Positions 32,758 through 44,500 of a stretch of 64,000 bases of DNA are shown here, piece by piece. How positions within the stretch are numbered: the stretch's first letter is position 1; every line of letters begins with the position of its first letter. The notes under the pieces are model-generated. The model had not been told where the DNA came from and did no database searches. It worked only from the letters and a program-made list of their open reading frames with translations. Source of the DNA: Sphaerosporella brunnea (lineage: Eukaryota; Ascomycota; Pezizomycetes; Pezizales; Pyronemataceae); the NCBI GenBank assembly GCA_008704415.1, contig VXIS01000189.1, positions 27,763 through 91,762 on the forward strand. The letters run 5' to 3'. Position numbers and translations under genes: made by a program.

Positions 32758-33921
32758 GGTATGGCGTATGGCTAACTAAACATGGTGGTAACTGCACAGT
32801 AGTACGTGCGTTATAGCTCAAAATCTACGCACCTACAAGAGGCGGGGTAAAGCTTCATGGACCTGCAATACATCAAAACGTCCGGGTCCTTCCTCTTTTG
32901 GAAGTTTCCCCTCCTTGTGTGCAGAGCTAACTATTGAATTCAGCCAGCGGAACTACCGGCTCACATTTACAAAAACGCCTTGCCGGGGTCTGTCTTGATC
33001 GTCAGACAATAAACTTGATTACAACCAAACAAACGCCTTGCGGGGCTTCCAGGATCCAGATCTACGTGACGGCATAGGCGGCCAGGGCCAAGTTGGTTTT
33101 TTGTGCCGAGCACCAGCCAACCCTTATTCAGATAGCCGCCGGTACTGGCTTCAAGTGTAGCCTTTGTGTGATTTGATTGGGTGTATACGAGGATCTTTGT
33201 TTCCTTGTTTCTTGTCTTCTAAATTACTTCCCTCCCTGTTTTCTCTCAGGGTAACGAACTCCTTGGCACGATTACTTACCTGGTGCGGCTTCCGTGATTA
33301 CTTTTCCTTAGAAAGGCCGCAGGCCTAGCCTAAGGGGTATCATAGTTTCATCTTGTTATATGATTGAAACAAAAACAAAACAAACTGGCGGCTAGATACT
33401 TACGCAGTGAGATCTAAAAATAAGCGTGTTGGATCTCCTCGGCTTTACACGCTTCGATAACCATCTCGGTTCTAGAGGAGCTGTCCAACGGGAGTGTACC
33501 TATGTTTTTACGAGAGCAGCTGCACAAGAGATCCAGAAGTAGAGTAGCTTTTAGGTTTTAGGGCAATCGGCGTATCGGATATCTGCGCAGGTAGCTGTGA
33601 GCGCGAACCACGCATAGTTGTTACCCGACTTCTCCCCCGGGCCTGGACGGTCCTCAGACCCTGGACTCGGGACGTCAAAATACTGTGTCGTGGGTCCGGC
33701 ACAGCAGAGTGTGACGTAACGACTGCGTACCGGCACAAAGGGTGTGCCACCAACTAGGCACCTGGACTGCAAACGTGGGATCCACGGTTTATGTATCTAG
33801 CTGAGCGGAGACACCGGCAGCCGCGATTAATAACTCCATAGCCTTAGGCGCGTGCTTACCTGCAGGGCTATCATAAATACGTCTCAGCCCGCACCGATTA
33901 CTGCGGAAAAACCAACTCACG
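32758..33921. other. divergent intergenic region between P450 and AMP-binding gene
   Basis: Non-coding 1.16 kb separating two divergently transcribed genes, probably containing both promoters. No clear regulatory site identified. Confidence 0.5.
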
Positions 33922-35718
33922 ATGGCCCCACTGCGCTCCCATCTAACGGTACTCTCAGCGGCGTGCAGCAAGTACGCGGCTTCGCCCGCGTTCTGGATCC
34001 CAGCGGCGCCGGGCACGAGCCCCCGCGCTTGGTCCCAGATCTCGTACAAACAGTTCTACGAAGATGTCGAGCTTGCGGCGCGCAGCTGGCACAAAGTGCT
34101 GGGTGGCGCGGGACTGTCGCGAGGGGACATCGTCGGTTTCTGGTTTGTGTCCGCGGTGCATGTGCTGGGCATGAGTGTGGCTGACATTTCGCAGGGCCGG
34201 CGGGCTGAGCTATGCCGACGTGGCCGCCTTCTACGGGCTGTCACTCGCCGGGTACATCCCGCAGCTGATCAGCATGCGTCTTTCCAGCGGCACGGTAGTG
34301 CTGGAGCTGCTGCAAGCGTCCGGCGCAAAAGCGCTGGTCTACGATCCAACATACACGCTTCCCGGGGATGCAGCATCATGGCCGCTGCCCACGTCTCCAA
34401 TCCTCCCAGTTGCAGAGCTGAAACAGTTCAGCGCAGCGCCGCTGCCAGAGTTCCCGGAGCCCAGCTCCCCCGAGTCGCCGGTGATGATCTTCCACACCAG
34501 CGGCAGCACCGGGGGCTGTCCCAAGCTGGTGCCGTACAGCGCGACGTTGCTCGACAACGTGGTGTCGAAAATCCACCGTGTTGCGAAGCCGGCGGATGCT
34601 GGGCGCCGCGATGTTTGCACCTGGATGTAAGCCACCGCTCTCCTTCTCCCCGGGCTGCTCATCAACTTTTGTCCACGTACAGGGGCAGCATCTGCCACCT
34701 CGCGCAAAACACCATCTTCCTGGGCTCGATGCAGCACGGCGCCAGCACGATCCAGCCGACCACGCTGCCGATCAGTGGCGACGAGGCGAAGCAGCTGGTG
34801 AAGCACTGCAGCCTCAACCGGCTGCACATGTTCGACCTGGGGCCGCTGATCCGGGCGTCGAAAACCGACGCCGCATTGCTATCCTGCCTCAAGGGGATGG
34901 ACGCAGTGTTCTACGGCGGACTCGCGCTGGCCAGCGAGGAAGCCGCGTTTGGATATTCGCACGGGATCAAGATTCAAGTCAGTGCTCCCCGCGCCCCTTT
35001 ACCGCTCCTCTCGCTGACGAAGAAACCAGAACTGCTTCGCCTCCACGGAAGTAAACATCATGATGACCTCCTCGCTGACCAGCCCCGTCCTCCGCCCGCT
35101 CCCAGACACAAACTACGTCTTCCTGCCGGCCGACGGCAACGCCGGGCTGGTGGAGCTGGCAGTGCACCCGTCCTCGCCGGACTACCCGGCGCTCTACGTG
35201 GCCTCGCGCGGGCAGTCGACGGCGGAGCCGTACCGCACCGGCGACCTCTTCAGCCGCACCGACGACGGCGGCTACGTCTCGCGCGGGCGCAGCGACAACT
35301 GGATCAAGACGGCGAACGCGCTGCGGTGCGACTGCGGCGCGATCGAGGCCGCGGTGATGTCGCGGTGCGCGGACGTGGTGCGGGCGTGCATAGCGCTTGG
35401 CCAGGGGCGGGCGAGTCCCGTGTTGCTGCTGGAGCCGATGGGCGTGGAGATGGAGGTTGGGTTGCTGAAGACGCAGGTGCTGGCCAGGCTCGAGGAGTGG
35501 AATTCACGCCGCTACGTTCACGAGAGGCTTAATGGCGAGAACTTCGTGGTGGTGTTGCCGAGTGGCGCTTTGCCTAGGACGGCGGTGAGATTTTTTTTCC
35601 CCAAGCACGGAATGCAGCTGACGAAAGTTTGGAATCGCAGGCTAAGGGGAACGTGCAGAGGGCCCTGGCGGAGGCCAAATTCAAGACGATTTTGGATGAG
35701 ATTTATGCGGCAGCATGA
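33922..35718 (+). CDS. stand-alone adenylation (AMP-binding) enzyme, 526 aa, five exons
   Basis: Exons 33922-34142, 34195-34626, 34683-34977, 35030-35584 and 35641-35718 join in frame. Introns are 52-57 bases with recognisable GT/AG ends and a GCTGAC branch point in the first. The product carries ANL-superfamily core motifs: HTSGSTGGCPK (A3, ATP loop), FYGG near the A5 position, YRTGDLF (A7), GRSDNWIKTANA (A8), and LPRTAAKGNVQ with the A10 lysine in the last exon. These enzymes form an acyl-adenylate from ATP and a carboxylic acid. The frame stops 16 codons after A10, so there is no carrier or reductase domain; it is a free-standing A domain or a truncated NRPS-like protein. Substrate not predictable here. 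It is divergent from the P450. Confidence 0.88.
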
Positions 35719-36640
35719 GCTTGCTCGTTGGGCGTTGGGGCATCGGAAGCCGGGACTCTGCAGATGAGCCATTTCCTATACTCATAAACACCCCGTTATG
35801 AGACCTAAAATACAACAATAATGGGGTATTTTCTATTTCACAGCCAGAGTGCGACCTCTACCACATAGTTTTAAATAAACGAGATGCCACCGGCTTGACT
35901 CCCGTGCCCCTTAATGTTCAAGATGCCCCTGTGTGCACACGAAGAGATGTCGACACGCCATCACCTTCAGTTCTTGTTGGATTTGCCTTGTAGGGCTTGC
36001 CGCTGCCTACTTACAGTTCGGGGAACCCGTCGAGTACTAAGGATATGTAGAGGAGCAGCGGTATAAAGAATTGGAACCCCTGGGGGCCTTTGAAGGCGAA
36101 AACCACAATCGATCACTCGCGCAACCAAACTATGCAGCCTATAGAGACTGCTATCTGCCGTCTCATTGAAGTGATCTCAGTGCGCAGCAAAAGTAAGCTG
36201 CGGTTGGCACAGCAACACCTCACTTTGCCAGCAGGTGTGACATTTGAGCGCTAAGTTGTGATATATACTATGTGGCTACTAAAAGCCGTTGTTGACATGC
36301 TGCGGTGGGGAGGACATCGACATCACGGTGTGCGAGCGGCAGCCCTCGCCGCTGGTACCATACTAGTACTGCTACCTACCGTGGTAAAAAAGGGGGGGTA
36401 AAAAAAACGTCTTAGTGATGTTGTGTGATTGTATGCAGATGGTCGACGTGGGCAAGCGTTGGTGGGGCGTCTTCACAGCATCTACGATGCTTCGGTGGCG
36501 TTTTGGGGGAGTGAAACATCGTGAAACGAACGCATCCAATGCGGGAGAGAGATTCACCGGCAAAACGCACTGAAAACACACGATGCTTTGGCGGCGGGGA
36601 CCATGCACCAACACTGTCGGTTCTGCAAGCCATCCGCTGA
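35719..36640. other. intergenic, no gene seen
   Basis: No supported gene. A direct repeat of CGATGCTTCGGTGGCG and CGATGCTTTGGCGGCG lies at about 36485-36500 and 36580-36598. Confidence 0.45.
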
Positions 36641-36913
36641 TTATTTAGGGTCTATATCGCTACATTGCATGCCCTCTCGAAGCATAGCAAATGTCAACTT
36701 CTCCACTTTTGGAGTTTCGCTCTCAAGACTTGCACATTTTCCTGTTGCCAAGGATTTCTGAAGAAAGCAGTTGATATCGTTACACATATGCTCAGAGGCT
36801 CCTGAATCGATGATCCAGGTGGTGGTAGTAGTCGTAGACTGAGTAGGCTTCGTAGTAAGCAGGACCTCCGCGCCAAGTGAGGTTGATGCAGTGAGGGTGG
36901 AAGTCGGTAACCG

Positions 36914-37840
36914 TCAGAGGGTCGCTCCTTCGGTTTCGTCGTCTGAATCTCTCTTAGCAGTTCTGCCTTTTCGCATAGCCATGGCTTTCCGTCGGATCTG
37001 GCATTTGGTTATTATGTGGCCAGGCTCACAACAGTAGTAGCAGACCACGTTTGACTTGTCGTTGTCGGAGTCATCGCGAGATCGCTTGGTGCCGTTTCGA
37101 GGGTTGTCTTTGCTCCAGCAATCTGCGGTATCATGACTTGTCGTCTTGCAGAAATCACACTTCTTCGGCCTTCTAGAAGGCTTGCTGTTTGTCGTCAGGG
37201 CTTCTGCTGCTGCATCAGCGCTAAGTTTCATCGACCGTACTCGCTCATCTTCGATAAGAGCATTGCAGATGCTTTCAACGGTGGCTTCAGGACGGTTTTG
37301 CTGATCGTTGATGGTCATCGCGAATGCCGGAGGTAGGGAGATGAATATGTGCGTTTTGAACCCTGTGTCGGAAATTGCCTCTTCGGTGCCAGCGAGTTGG
37401 ACTCGGATCTCCTCAAGCTCAGCGAAGTAGTCAGCTATAGGAGCACCCGGCTTTGGCCTCATCGCCCCGAATTTCCGGTGTAGCTGCTGCCTTCCCAGAG
37501 CGGTCCTGGCTGTGTTTAGCTTGCTTGCGAGCTTATCCCACATCTCTTGGGGATCATCGGTGTCATCGATCATGACTTTCACGTGTTGAGAGCATCCGTT
37601 GTAGATGTAGTTCGCAGCATCCTCTTTTCTCTCGTTGTAGTTGTTGAAAGCCTGTCGTATGCGATCCGATGCATCAGGAGCAGGCTGCTGCGGCTCTTCT
37701 TCATCGCCGGTTACGATATTCCAGGCGCCGGAGGAGCGAAGGATACGTCTCATATTCTTCGCCCACGACGCGTAGTTTTCCCAGGTGAGAAGGTCGAAGG
37801 TGCCTTTAGGGTGCTTGAACATCTCGTTTTTCGAAGGCAT
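36914..37840 (-). CDS. Copia Gag polyprotein (308 aa)
   Basis: Starts MPSKNEMFKHPKGTFDLLTW. It has the UBN2-type Copia Gag core (WENYASWAKNMRRIL; PQEMWDKLASKLNTARTALG; ADYFAELEEIRVQL; LPPAFAMTI). Near the end is a CCHC zinc knuckle, CYYCCEPGHIITKC, preceded by a basic stretch. It forms the capsid of retrotransposon particles and binds the element RNA. The frame itself is intact; the element is not. Confidence 0.88.
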   Translation of the reverse strand: MPSKNEMFKHPKGTFDLLTWENYASWAKNMRRILRSSGAWNIVTGDEEEPQQPAPDASDRIRQAFNNYNERKEDAANYIYNGCSQHVKVMIDDTDDPQEMWDKLASKLNTARTALGRQQLHRKFGAMRPKPGAPIADYFAELEEIRVQLAGTEEAISDTGFKTHIFISLPPAFAMTINDQQNRPEATVESICNALIEDERVRSMKLSADAAAEALTTNSKPSRRPKKCDFCKTTSHDTADCWSKDNPRNGTKRSRDDSDNDKSNVVCYYCCEPGHIITKCQIRRKAMAMRKGRTAKRDSDDETEGATL

Positions 37841-37921
37841 CTTGGTGAAGGTGTTGAGTTGTCGAGTAGCGGAGTTGTTGTGAGTTTCTTTGACGAGCGA
37901 TTTCTTCAGGAAAGCGCGGGA

Positions 37922-37933
37922 GGGCTCATAACC
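37922..37933 (-). promoter_or_regulatory. Copia primer binding site (half initiator-tRNA type)
   Basis: GGTTATGAGCCC on the minus strand is complementary to the anticodon-arm word GGGCTCATAACC of initiator tRNA-Met. It directly follows a CA-ending LTR edge at 37934. Copia elements are known to prime from a cleaved half of tRNA-iMet. Confidence 0.75.
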
Positions 37934-38033
37934 TGTTGGAAGTAGTCGAGGTGTAGACGTTGAGCTGCGGTGGACGGCAACTATGGCATGTTAATGTGGA
38001 CTCTATCGTAAATCAACTTTGCCAACGTTCTCA

Positions 38034-38547
38034 AGCCTCCCGGCTTTCCTCCACGCACATATCAGTTGATGAAGCCGTGACTTGCTGCACAGGTTGCTCC
38101 CAGGATACAGTCGTGATGCCTTACGAGCCAATTAAGCAAGGCTTCAAGTTCGACTGCCTTGCCAACCAGGAATATATCGATAACTTCGAGCCTACATCGA
38201 ATCAAGCTGTACCGAACCCTGTATCCTCGATTTTCAACCGTGCAGCTACTGAAAAAGAGCTCTGGAACAAGCTTTCTAAGTGTAGGTATTGGAATTGTAT
38301 ACTTAAGTGACTTTTACACAACAATTCTACCGGTTGCCCACTCGCGTCAAGACCTCAAATTCCACGGCTGCGGTATCGCTCGTCCCAGCTGCACTCAATT
38401 GCAAGCGGAGCTAAAACTCAATAGAAGCAACGTCAAGCACTACGAATACCATTCAACAAAAACCGCAGTCATCCAAGAGCAGAGCAAATTGCTGGCGAGG
38501 ATCTATGCAGTGTCACCAAAAGCGACAACACTCCAGCAACGATGTTG
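38034..38547 (+). pseudogene. piggyBac-like transposase remnant, frameshifted
   Basis: SVDEAVTCCTGCSQDTVVMP, then YEPIKQGFKFDCLANQEYID, matches the piggyBac (DDE_Tnp_1_7) pattern of a catalytic DE followed by GR/GC...KPIK.GFK...L....YI. In a second frame from about 38300, VYLSDFYTTILPVAHSRQ followed by HGCGIARP fits the next DxFFTS...GIGA motif block. Neither the N-terminal part nor a contiguous frame survives. It abuts the Copia LTR edge. Confidence 0.55.
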
Positions 38548-38588
38548 ACGACAGCACACCAGCTCAACGGCAAAACGTAAGCAGCCCG

Positions 38589-38590
<2 letters not shown>

Positions 38591-38636
<46 letters not shown>
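38591..38636. repeat. poly(A) tract, 46 bases
   Basis: Uninterrupted A46. It follows the piggyBac-like remnant by about 45 bases. It could be a retroposition tail or a simple homopolymer. Confidence 0.9.
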
Positions 38637-38639
<3 letters not shown>

Positions 38640-39441
38640 TACAAAAACCCCAAGGACGCACGAGCAGCCTTTCGGAGAAAAAAAAAGGACAAGATGGATA
38701 TGGCCCTATTAAACAGCTAGATTCACCGTATGGGTGGGGTGGTATTGATATTGATATTGCAGATCTCCAGCAACGTGCAGCCCACCTCTTAGCGTACCAA
38801 TAGAGTGGGTGGGGCCAATGTTCTTTCCCAGCATAGAAACCACAATCCGTAACCGCTACACTATCTACCGTAACCCCGACTACGCTCCGGACAGTATGCA
38901 AAAAGGCGTTTGGCTTGCCGGCTGGGCCGGAGTATCATCATCATCGTCCACAACCAACCTCTCTTTTACCAGCTGCTACCACTACCGCCACATTTCCCAC
39001 CGTTAGGGATGCTACAGAATTACCTTCAGAATCCTCTGGTGGCAGCCCCCCCTGCTAACCATTTATCATAAAAGTGCTTTTTTTTTTTTTTTCCCATGGA
39101 AAGTCGGCGTTGAAGCGACGTCTCTGAAAGGAGCAACCCCAGTAGCCCGCAGGCAGCTGGCAGTGGGCAACAACAAATAAGTAGCCCGGCCTATCTAACC
39201 ATCATTGCGACTCGATGTGCTTTTGAAGACTCTGCTGAGGGATACATACGCGACAGCCAGCACCCTCACCTTCGTACACACGCGTAGATTTCCAACATCG
39301 CAATAAAAAGTTCCCTTGCCAAAACCAGAAAGCGATAGGAAGAAAAAATAATGTGCAACAACTGCTTTATGAAAAGGGGGGAAAAAACCAAAAAAAAAAA
39401 AAAAACAAGACGTTGCACAAATCAGCGTCAATCTGGTGGAC

Positions 39442-39472
<31 letters not shown>

Positions 39473-40174
39473 AAAACACAAAAGCCGCGCAGGCAGCACT
39501 TAGAAATTAAAATCAAACGTTTATCTACCGTGTTATTGTTTGGTTATTGTTTGTTATTATTATTGTCGGGGGAAATCTTCAATATTAAATATTAACCGTC
39601 AAAAAAAACCCCCTCCCCCCCCCCCTCTTTCACCAAATTTAACAAAACAGACCCGAGTGTTGTTGTAGCCGCAAACCCGAGGAAAGGAAGCCAGCAAAAT
39701 ATCGTCCTGTGTGGGAAGGTAGCTAGTACATACCAACTCGTACCTGGCGAAGGCAAAATTCAAGATGGTGGATGAACCATTTCCCGAGAACTCACAAACA
39801 ACTTCGCCGTGAGACCAAAAAAATTGTTAAACGTAAAACAAAGCAACAGAGCGCCACCCCACAGAATACCTACCCCCAGATCAACAAAATTTTCCCCACC
39901 ACAACATCTGAAACCCCAAATTCAGTAAATTCACTTGTCGATCCTTATCTTATTTTTCTTCAATCTGCCAGGCAAGAACAAAACTTTCGAGAAAAACGAG
40001 ATGGCCACCTATTGCAAAGCAAAGCACAGAAAAAAGGCCAACACAAAAAAAAGGGCAGGGAGAAAAAGATACCGATAGAAAGAAAAAAAAGCATGAGATC
40101 CAAGGAAAAAGCAGCACCCGTAGCACTCCATGCGCCCCCAAAGTTTGCAAAAAAACAAAAGGAAAAAAGAGGAA
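38640..40174. other. gene-poor, simple-sequence-rich stretch; 3' flank of the GTPase gene
   Basis: Contains T14 near 39078, (CA)n at about 39442-39467, C-runs near 39610-39626 and A-rich purine tracts at 39770-40160. No gene. The last 300 bases are probably the 3' UTR of the minus-strand GTPase gene. Confidence 0.5.
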
Positions 40175-41507
40175 TTAATCCCGATCCATATGCTCGCCAC
40201 CGTCGATATCAGGCGCAAAGTCGCTGTCAGCATCGTTGTCGGCCTCCGGCGGGAAATGCTCATCGTAGTACTCCAGTTTAGCGCGCGGCTGGTCGTCCGA
40301 GTCCTCCTCCTTGACGCGGGGCCTCCTGCGGGTGTTGCTGGGACCGGGCTCACCAAGGATGTCCTCAGCAGCGGCAGACATGCTGCTGGCCGCTCCAGCC
40401 GAAATCTGACGACTGGGCCCATCTAGCTGCAGATCACCAGTTCCGTCATCCTCTTCTTTAGCCTCCGCTTTCGGTTCAACATCCAGGCCAACCACAACCT
40501 TGAAAGGCCTCTCGAAGTCGACCAGCGCCTGGCGAACCTTCTCCCTGATTTCCCTGTTCTGCCTGCCCTGACCGCCCGAGAAGTCCTTGGCTTCTCCGCC
40601 AAAAACGGAGTGGTAGTCCCTCGAAATCTCGCTGTACAGGCGCGCAGTGGACTCGTCTATCATATCCTCGATGCTCTTGACCATGTCGCCGAGCCGGCAT
40701 TTGATCGAGTTGACGCTGCGCTCGAACATGACGCGCTTGTTTTGCTCGACATGCTGTTGCATGAAACCCTTCATGCGGGCAAAACAGCCACTGCCACTCT
40801 CGTTTGTGCAGTACATATACGCCTGCACCATGGCCTGCTGCACGCCAGGGGCGAATTCGCGGTTGATTTCACGCTGCGTAGTGTTGACGAATTCGATGAT
40901 TTCGTTGCAGATGGCCTGCATCGCATCGCCGTGCGTGGTGAGCTGGCCAGAGAGAAGGTGCATGTGGGCCGCACGGGCGGGGCCGGCTTGCGCGGTAACG
41001 GTATTGTGGAAAGCTAACATCGCGTCTTTGGCTATACGGACGTAGCTCCTCACGATTGCAGGAATGCGAGTGTTGAAAACGCGCTCCCAGTGTGTAGCGA
41101 GAAGCTTGATGAGAGGTGCCGTGAGCTCAGCGTTCCAATCATAGGCCCCTAGATGCCTAGCTGTCAGCCGTTCTGCGGTTCTGTAGCATATTTTCAATGC
41201 TGGTACTTGCCATTTCCATTGGAGAAAACACCATCGCGTCCTGCAGGAAATGGTCAGCCAGCGTGCTCGTCTCATCAAGGTTGATAACGTACGGCAAATC
41301 GCCTTGTAAGTCGCCCAGTACAATCCACCTTGAGACCGATCCGCACGGTTCTAAAGTATTCTATTAGCTGCACGTACAGATTTTCCCCAGATTTGCGGTA
41401 TGACGCACAACTTTCAACCCCCACTTTTCTGCTGTTTCTGGAGCTTGGGTAGAAGCCGAGTTGACCGCCTCCGCTACAATTATCCAGTCAGACAAAGCCC
41501 AACAGAA

Positions 41508-41557
<50 letters not shown>

Positions 41558-44500
41558 TTACAACGCAATTTTAGGCAAAGTACCGTAACGATCGAAAATC
41601 GACTCTTTCAATGTATCCTTGACGCCCTTGACAGTGCCCTGGATGCCCTATGCTGTTCAGCGTGTTTTTCGTCCCCTCGGACCGTCACCAGTATCGCTCA
41701 CCTTATCCAGTTTGTGGTCAAGAGTGGTGCACGCGCGGTTGAGACGCTGCACCTCGCGGTTCTTTTCATCGGCCGACAACTGAACAACAGCTCCGGATGA
41801 CCAGAGAGTCAGGGAGTTGCACAGTTGGCTAACACTCGTCAAGAATCGGCGTCCGTTGGCGAGGCGCCCTTTTTCGGTTACCTTGGTGCAGAACGAGATC
41901 AGGTCCGGCATTCCGGTCTGCTCGATGTTCTGGAACACGGGGGGATCTCCGTCCTTCTTGAGTCGACCTTGCAGCTTCTGGTAGCCGCGACTAGACACGC
42001 AGAACACCGGCAAGTTTTTCGCGATTTCATCGTAATCACGGATGTCGATGTTCGGGTCAAAGTTGTCGCCTTGTTGCTCCTCGGCGGCTTCCAAGTCGAG
42101 CTCTCGAAGACCGGCGACAAAGTCCTGCTGGATTGCGGCGGTCGAATAGGCGTTACGCTCTTTGATGCACCTGCAGGCAACCTCGTTTTCCAGTTTCCTG
42201 ATGGAATCGGAGAGTTCGGAGATGTCAGCCTTCAGCTTGGTGATAGAGTGTATTAACTCCGACTTCTGCTTTCGGGCAGCCTTTTTCGACTCCTTGAGTT
42301 CGTCGATTTTTGCTTCGATTTCTTCCAAGGAGACGGGCTCGCCCTCGTCTTCCTCTAGTTTGTCGGTCTCCTCTTCCTCTTTGTCGCTAGGTTGCTCCTC
42401 CTCATCATCATCATCATCATCATCGACAGCGAAAACGTCGGCATCGTCCTCCTCGCAACGACGTGTCTTTCTCTTCCCGATGCGAGCTGGGCTGGCACCG
42501 CGCTTCCGCTTCTTTCCTTTGTCTGCGTCCTTGTCGTCTGCGTCCTTGTCTGTCTTCGACAGCTTCGGTTCGTAAACCACTTCGCCCGCCTCGGCCTTGT
42601 CCTTGATGTCCTCCCAAGCACTGAGCCAGTCGTCGAGTTGATCAATGGCGTCCTGAATGTCGGACTTGGTGTCGGTGAGTTCCTTGAGGTCCGCTTTCTT
42701 GGCGTTCTTCTCGGCATCCAACTCCTCGATGCGCGCGTTCTGGGGTTCCAATTCTTCTTCGAGTTGCAAACTTAGGATCGCTTCCGAGACCGAGATATCG
42801 TCGGACTTGGAGCAGATGAAAGAAATGCTGGAGAATCCACCGTCCATCAGAAGTTGACGACGGAAGCCTTCTCCGAGCAGCTTGTGGGCGCTCTTGTCGT
42901 CCACGGCACGGGTGATGGGAGCCACGATCCAGAGACCGGTACACTTCTGCATGTAAGAGTCCGCGACGGCAGCTCGAGCCGCGTTCGCATCGTGAACACC
43001 GGGAAGATCAACCACGACGGCACCGGTCTTCAGGGGTTCGGATTTGACGAAGATTTTGACCACTTGGATAAGAGGCCAAAACTCCATACCCTTCGGCTTC
43101 TTGTCATCCTTGCTCTTTTCAGCGCTGTCCACGTAGCGCTGCAAATCCTTGTAGAACTTGAACGAGTCGGTGTTCTCGAGAACCCTGGTTTTTCCCAGCA
43201 CCATCTTGACCGAGGGTTCGCGGACCAGACTGTCGGGAGAAGTTTTGGTCAGTGTCTCTTTGGTCTTCCCAGGATAGACGGCTTTGATCTTCTCCCAGGC
43301 AACTTGGGCGTCGGCGTCTCGACTGACGTTCCTCATTTCGCCGTACTCGTCGAAGAGGTCTTGCCAGAGGGCCTTCAACTCTTTCAACCAATCCGCCTCG
43401 CTGATGAACTCTATCTTGGCGCGGTAAGGGTGGTCGGTCTCGGTGTTGTACGAGATTTCGGTGACGACGGCGGTGCAGGCACGCATGCAAGAAGTCGGAA
43501 CGAGGCGCTCCTCCTCGAGCAAGGCGTTGATCACGCTGCTTTTCCCGGCACCGGTGTTTCCGACCACACCGATCACGCACCTCTGGAACTCGGCTTGCTT
43601 CCGAATCTTGGCGATCTGCGCCAGCCACGCCTTGCCTTCTTCCGTCTGAGCACCTTCGAGGGCCCTGTCGAGCTTGTACAAGAGCTCCAGTCCCCTGTCG
43701 ACTCCCCGCTCCATCGTTTTGACGTCGACATCATGGAAGAGGGTCTGCAGCTGCACCGGAGAGGTCTCGGGCTCCTTTTGCTCATCCAGTTCCTCCTTCA
43801 CGATCGCGGCGACCTCAGATTTAACTGATGCCTCGCGTGAAGGTGCATGGATTGCTACTGGTGATGCAGTCGGGAAAGCCTGCGGCGATGGTCCCGGAAG
43901 GCGGGCGGCGGTGGCGGGAGTGGACGGGTGAACCGCCAGGCTGGCAAAACCAGCGACAGGAACCGGGTCGACGAACCCAGGAGGTCGGGTCGGGAAGACA
44001 CCGTAAGGCGGCAGAGGTTGTCCGAGCTGCGGCGACGCTCCGGGGGGTTGGTGGGGTCGCGTCGGGGTCGCGGACACGGGTGGAAACTGTGATGGTCGAA
44101 CCGGGGGGTCGGAGTAAGTGCGTACGGACGGAGAAGTGGGATATCGAGCGAAAGGATCTATGAAGGAAGTAGCCTGTAGCGGCGCGACCCCGTTCGTGCT
44201 CGTGGGGATAGCACCAAGCGAAGGTGTGCGGGATGATACTGGGGCAGGTGTGACGGCAACGGGGCGCAGGTTGTCAGTCACGGGCTGGAAAGGCCCCCGC
44301 GCAGGAAGTGTCTGGGGCGGGGTCAGAGGGGTGCTGCGGTCCACGGGAAGTCCGGAGCCAACCTTAGTGGCGATGAACACAACAAGTCCCTTCCCATCGT
44401 CGAAGTCGGCGAGAGACCCAGAGCTATCCCCAACATCGACACCGCGATACCTCAAGGACCAGTCGCCCTCGGGGATGTATCTCCTCACGATAGCCTGCTC

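Larger units (their letters stand above)
36641..37933 (-). mobile_element. Copia-type LTR retrotransposon fragment (Gag plus start of protease)
   Basis: The Gag frame 36914-37840 ends in TGA. The same frame continues after the TGA through a Thr-rich linker into WIIDSGASEHMC, the Copia aspartic protease active site, and stops at 36641 where similarity ends. Integrase, RT and RNase H are missing. Upstream of Gag is a primer binding site (37922-37933), and the adjoining CCAACA should be the end of the 5' LTR, most of which is not recognisable. Confidence 0.85.

Noticed and set aside
38503..38901. 132-codon frame with a long poly-Phe run
   Set aside because: Created by the 46-base A tract; unrelated to the flanking sequence.
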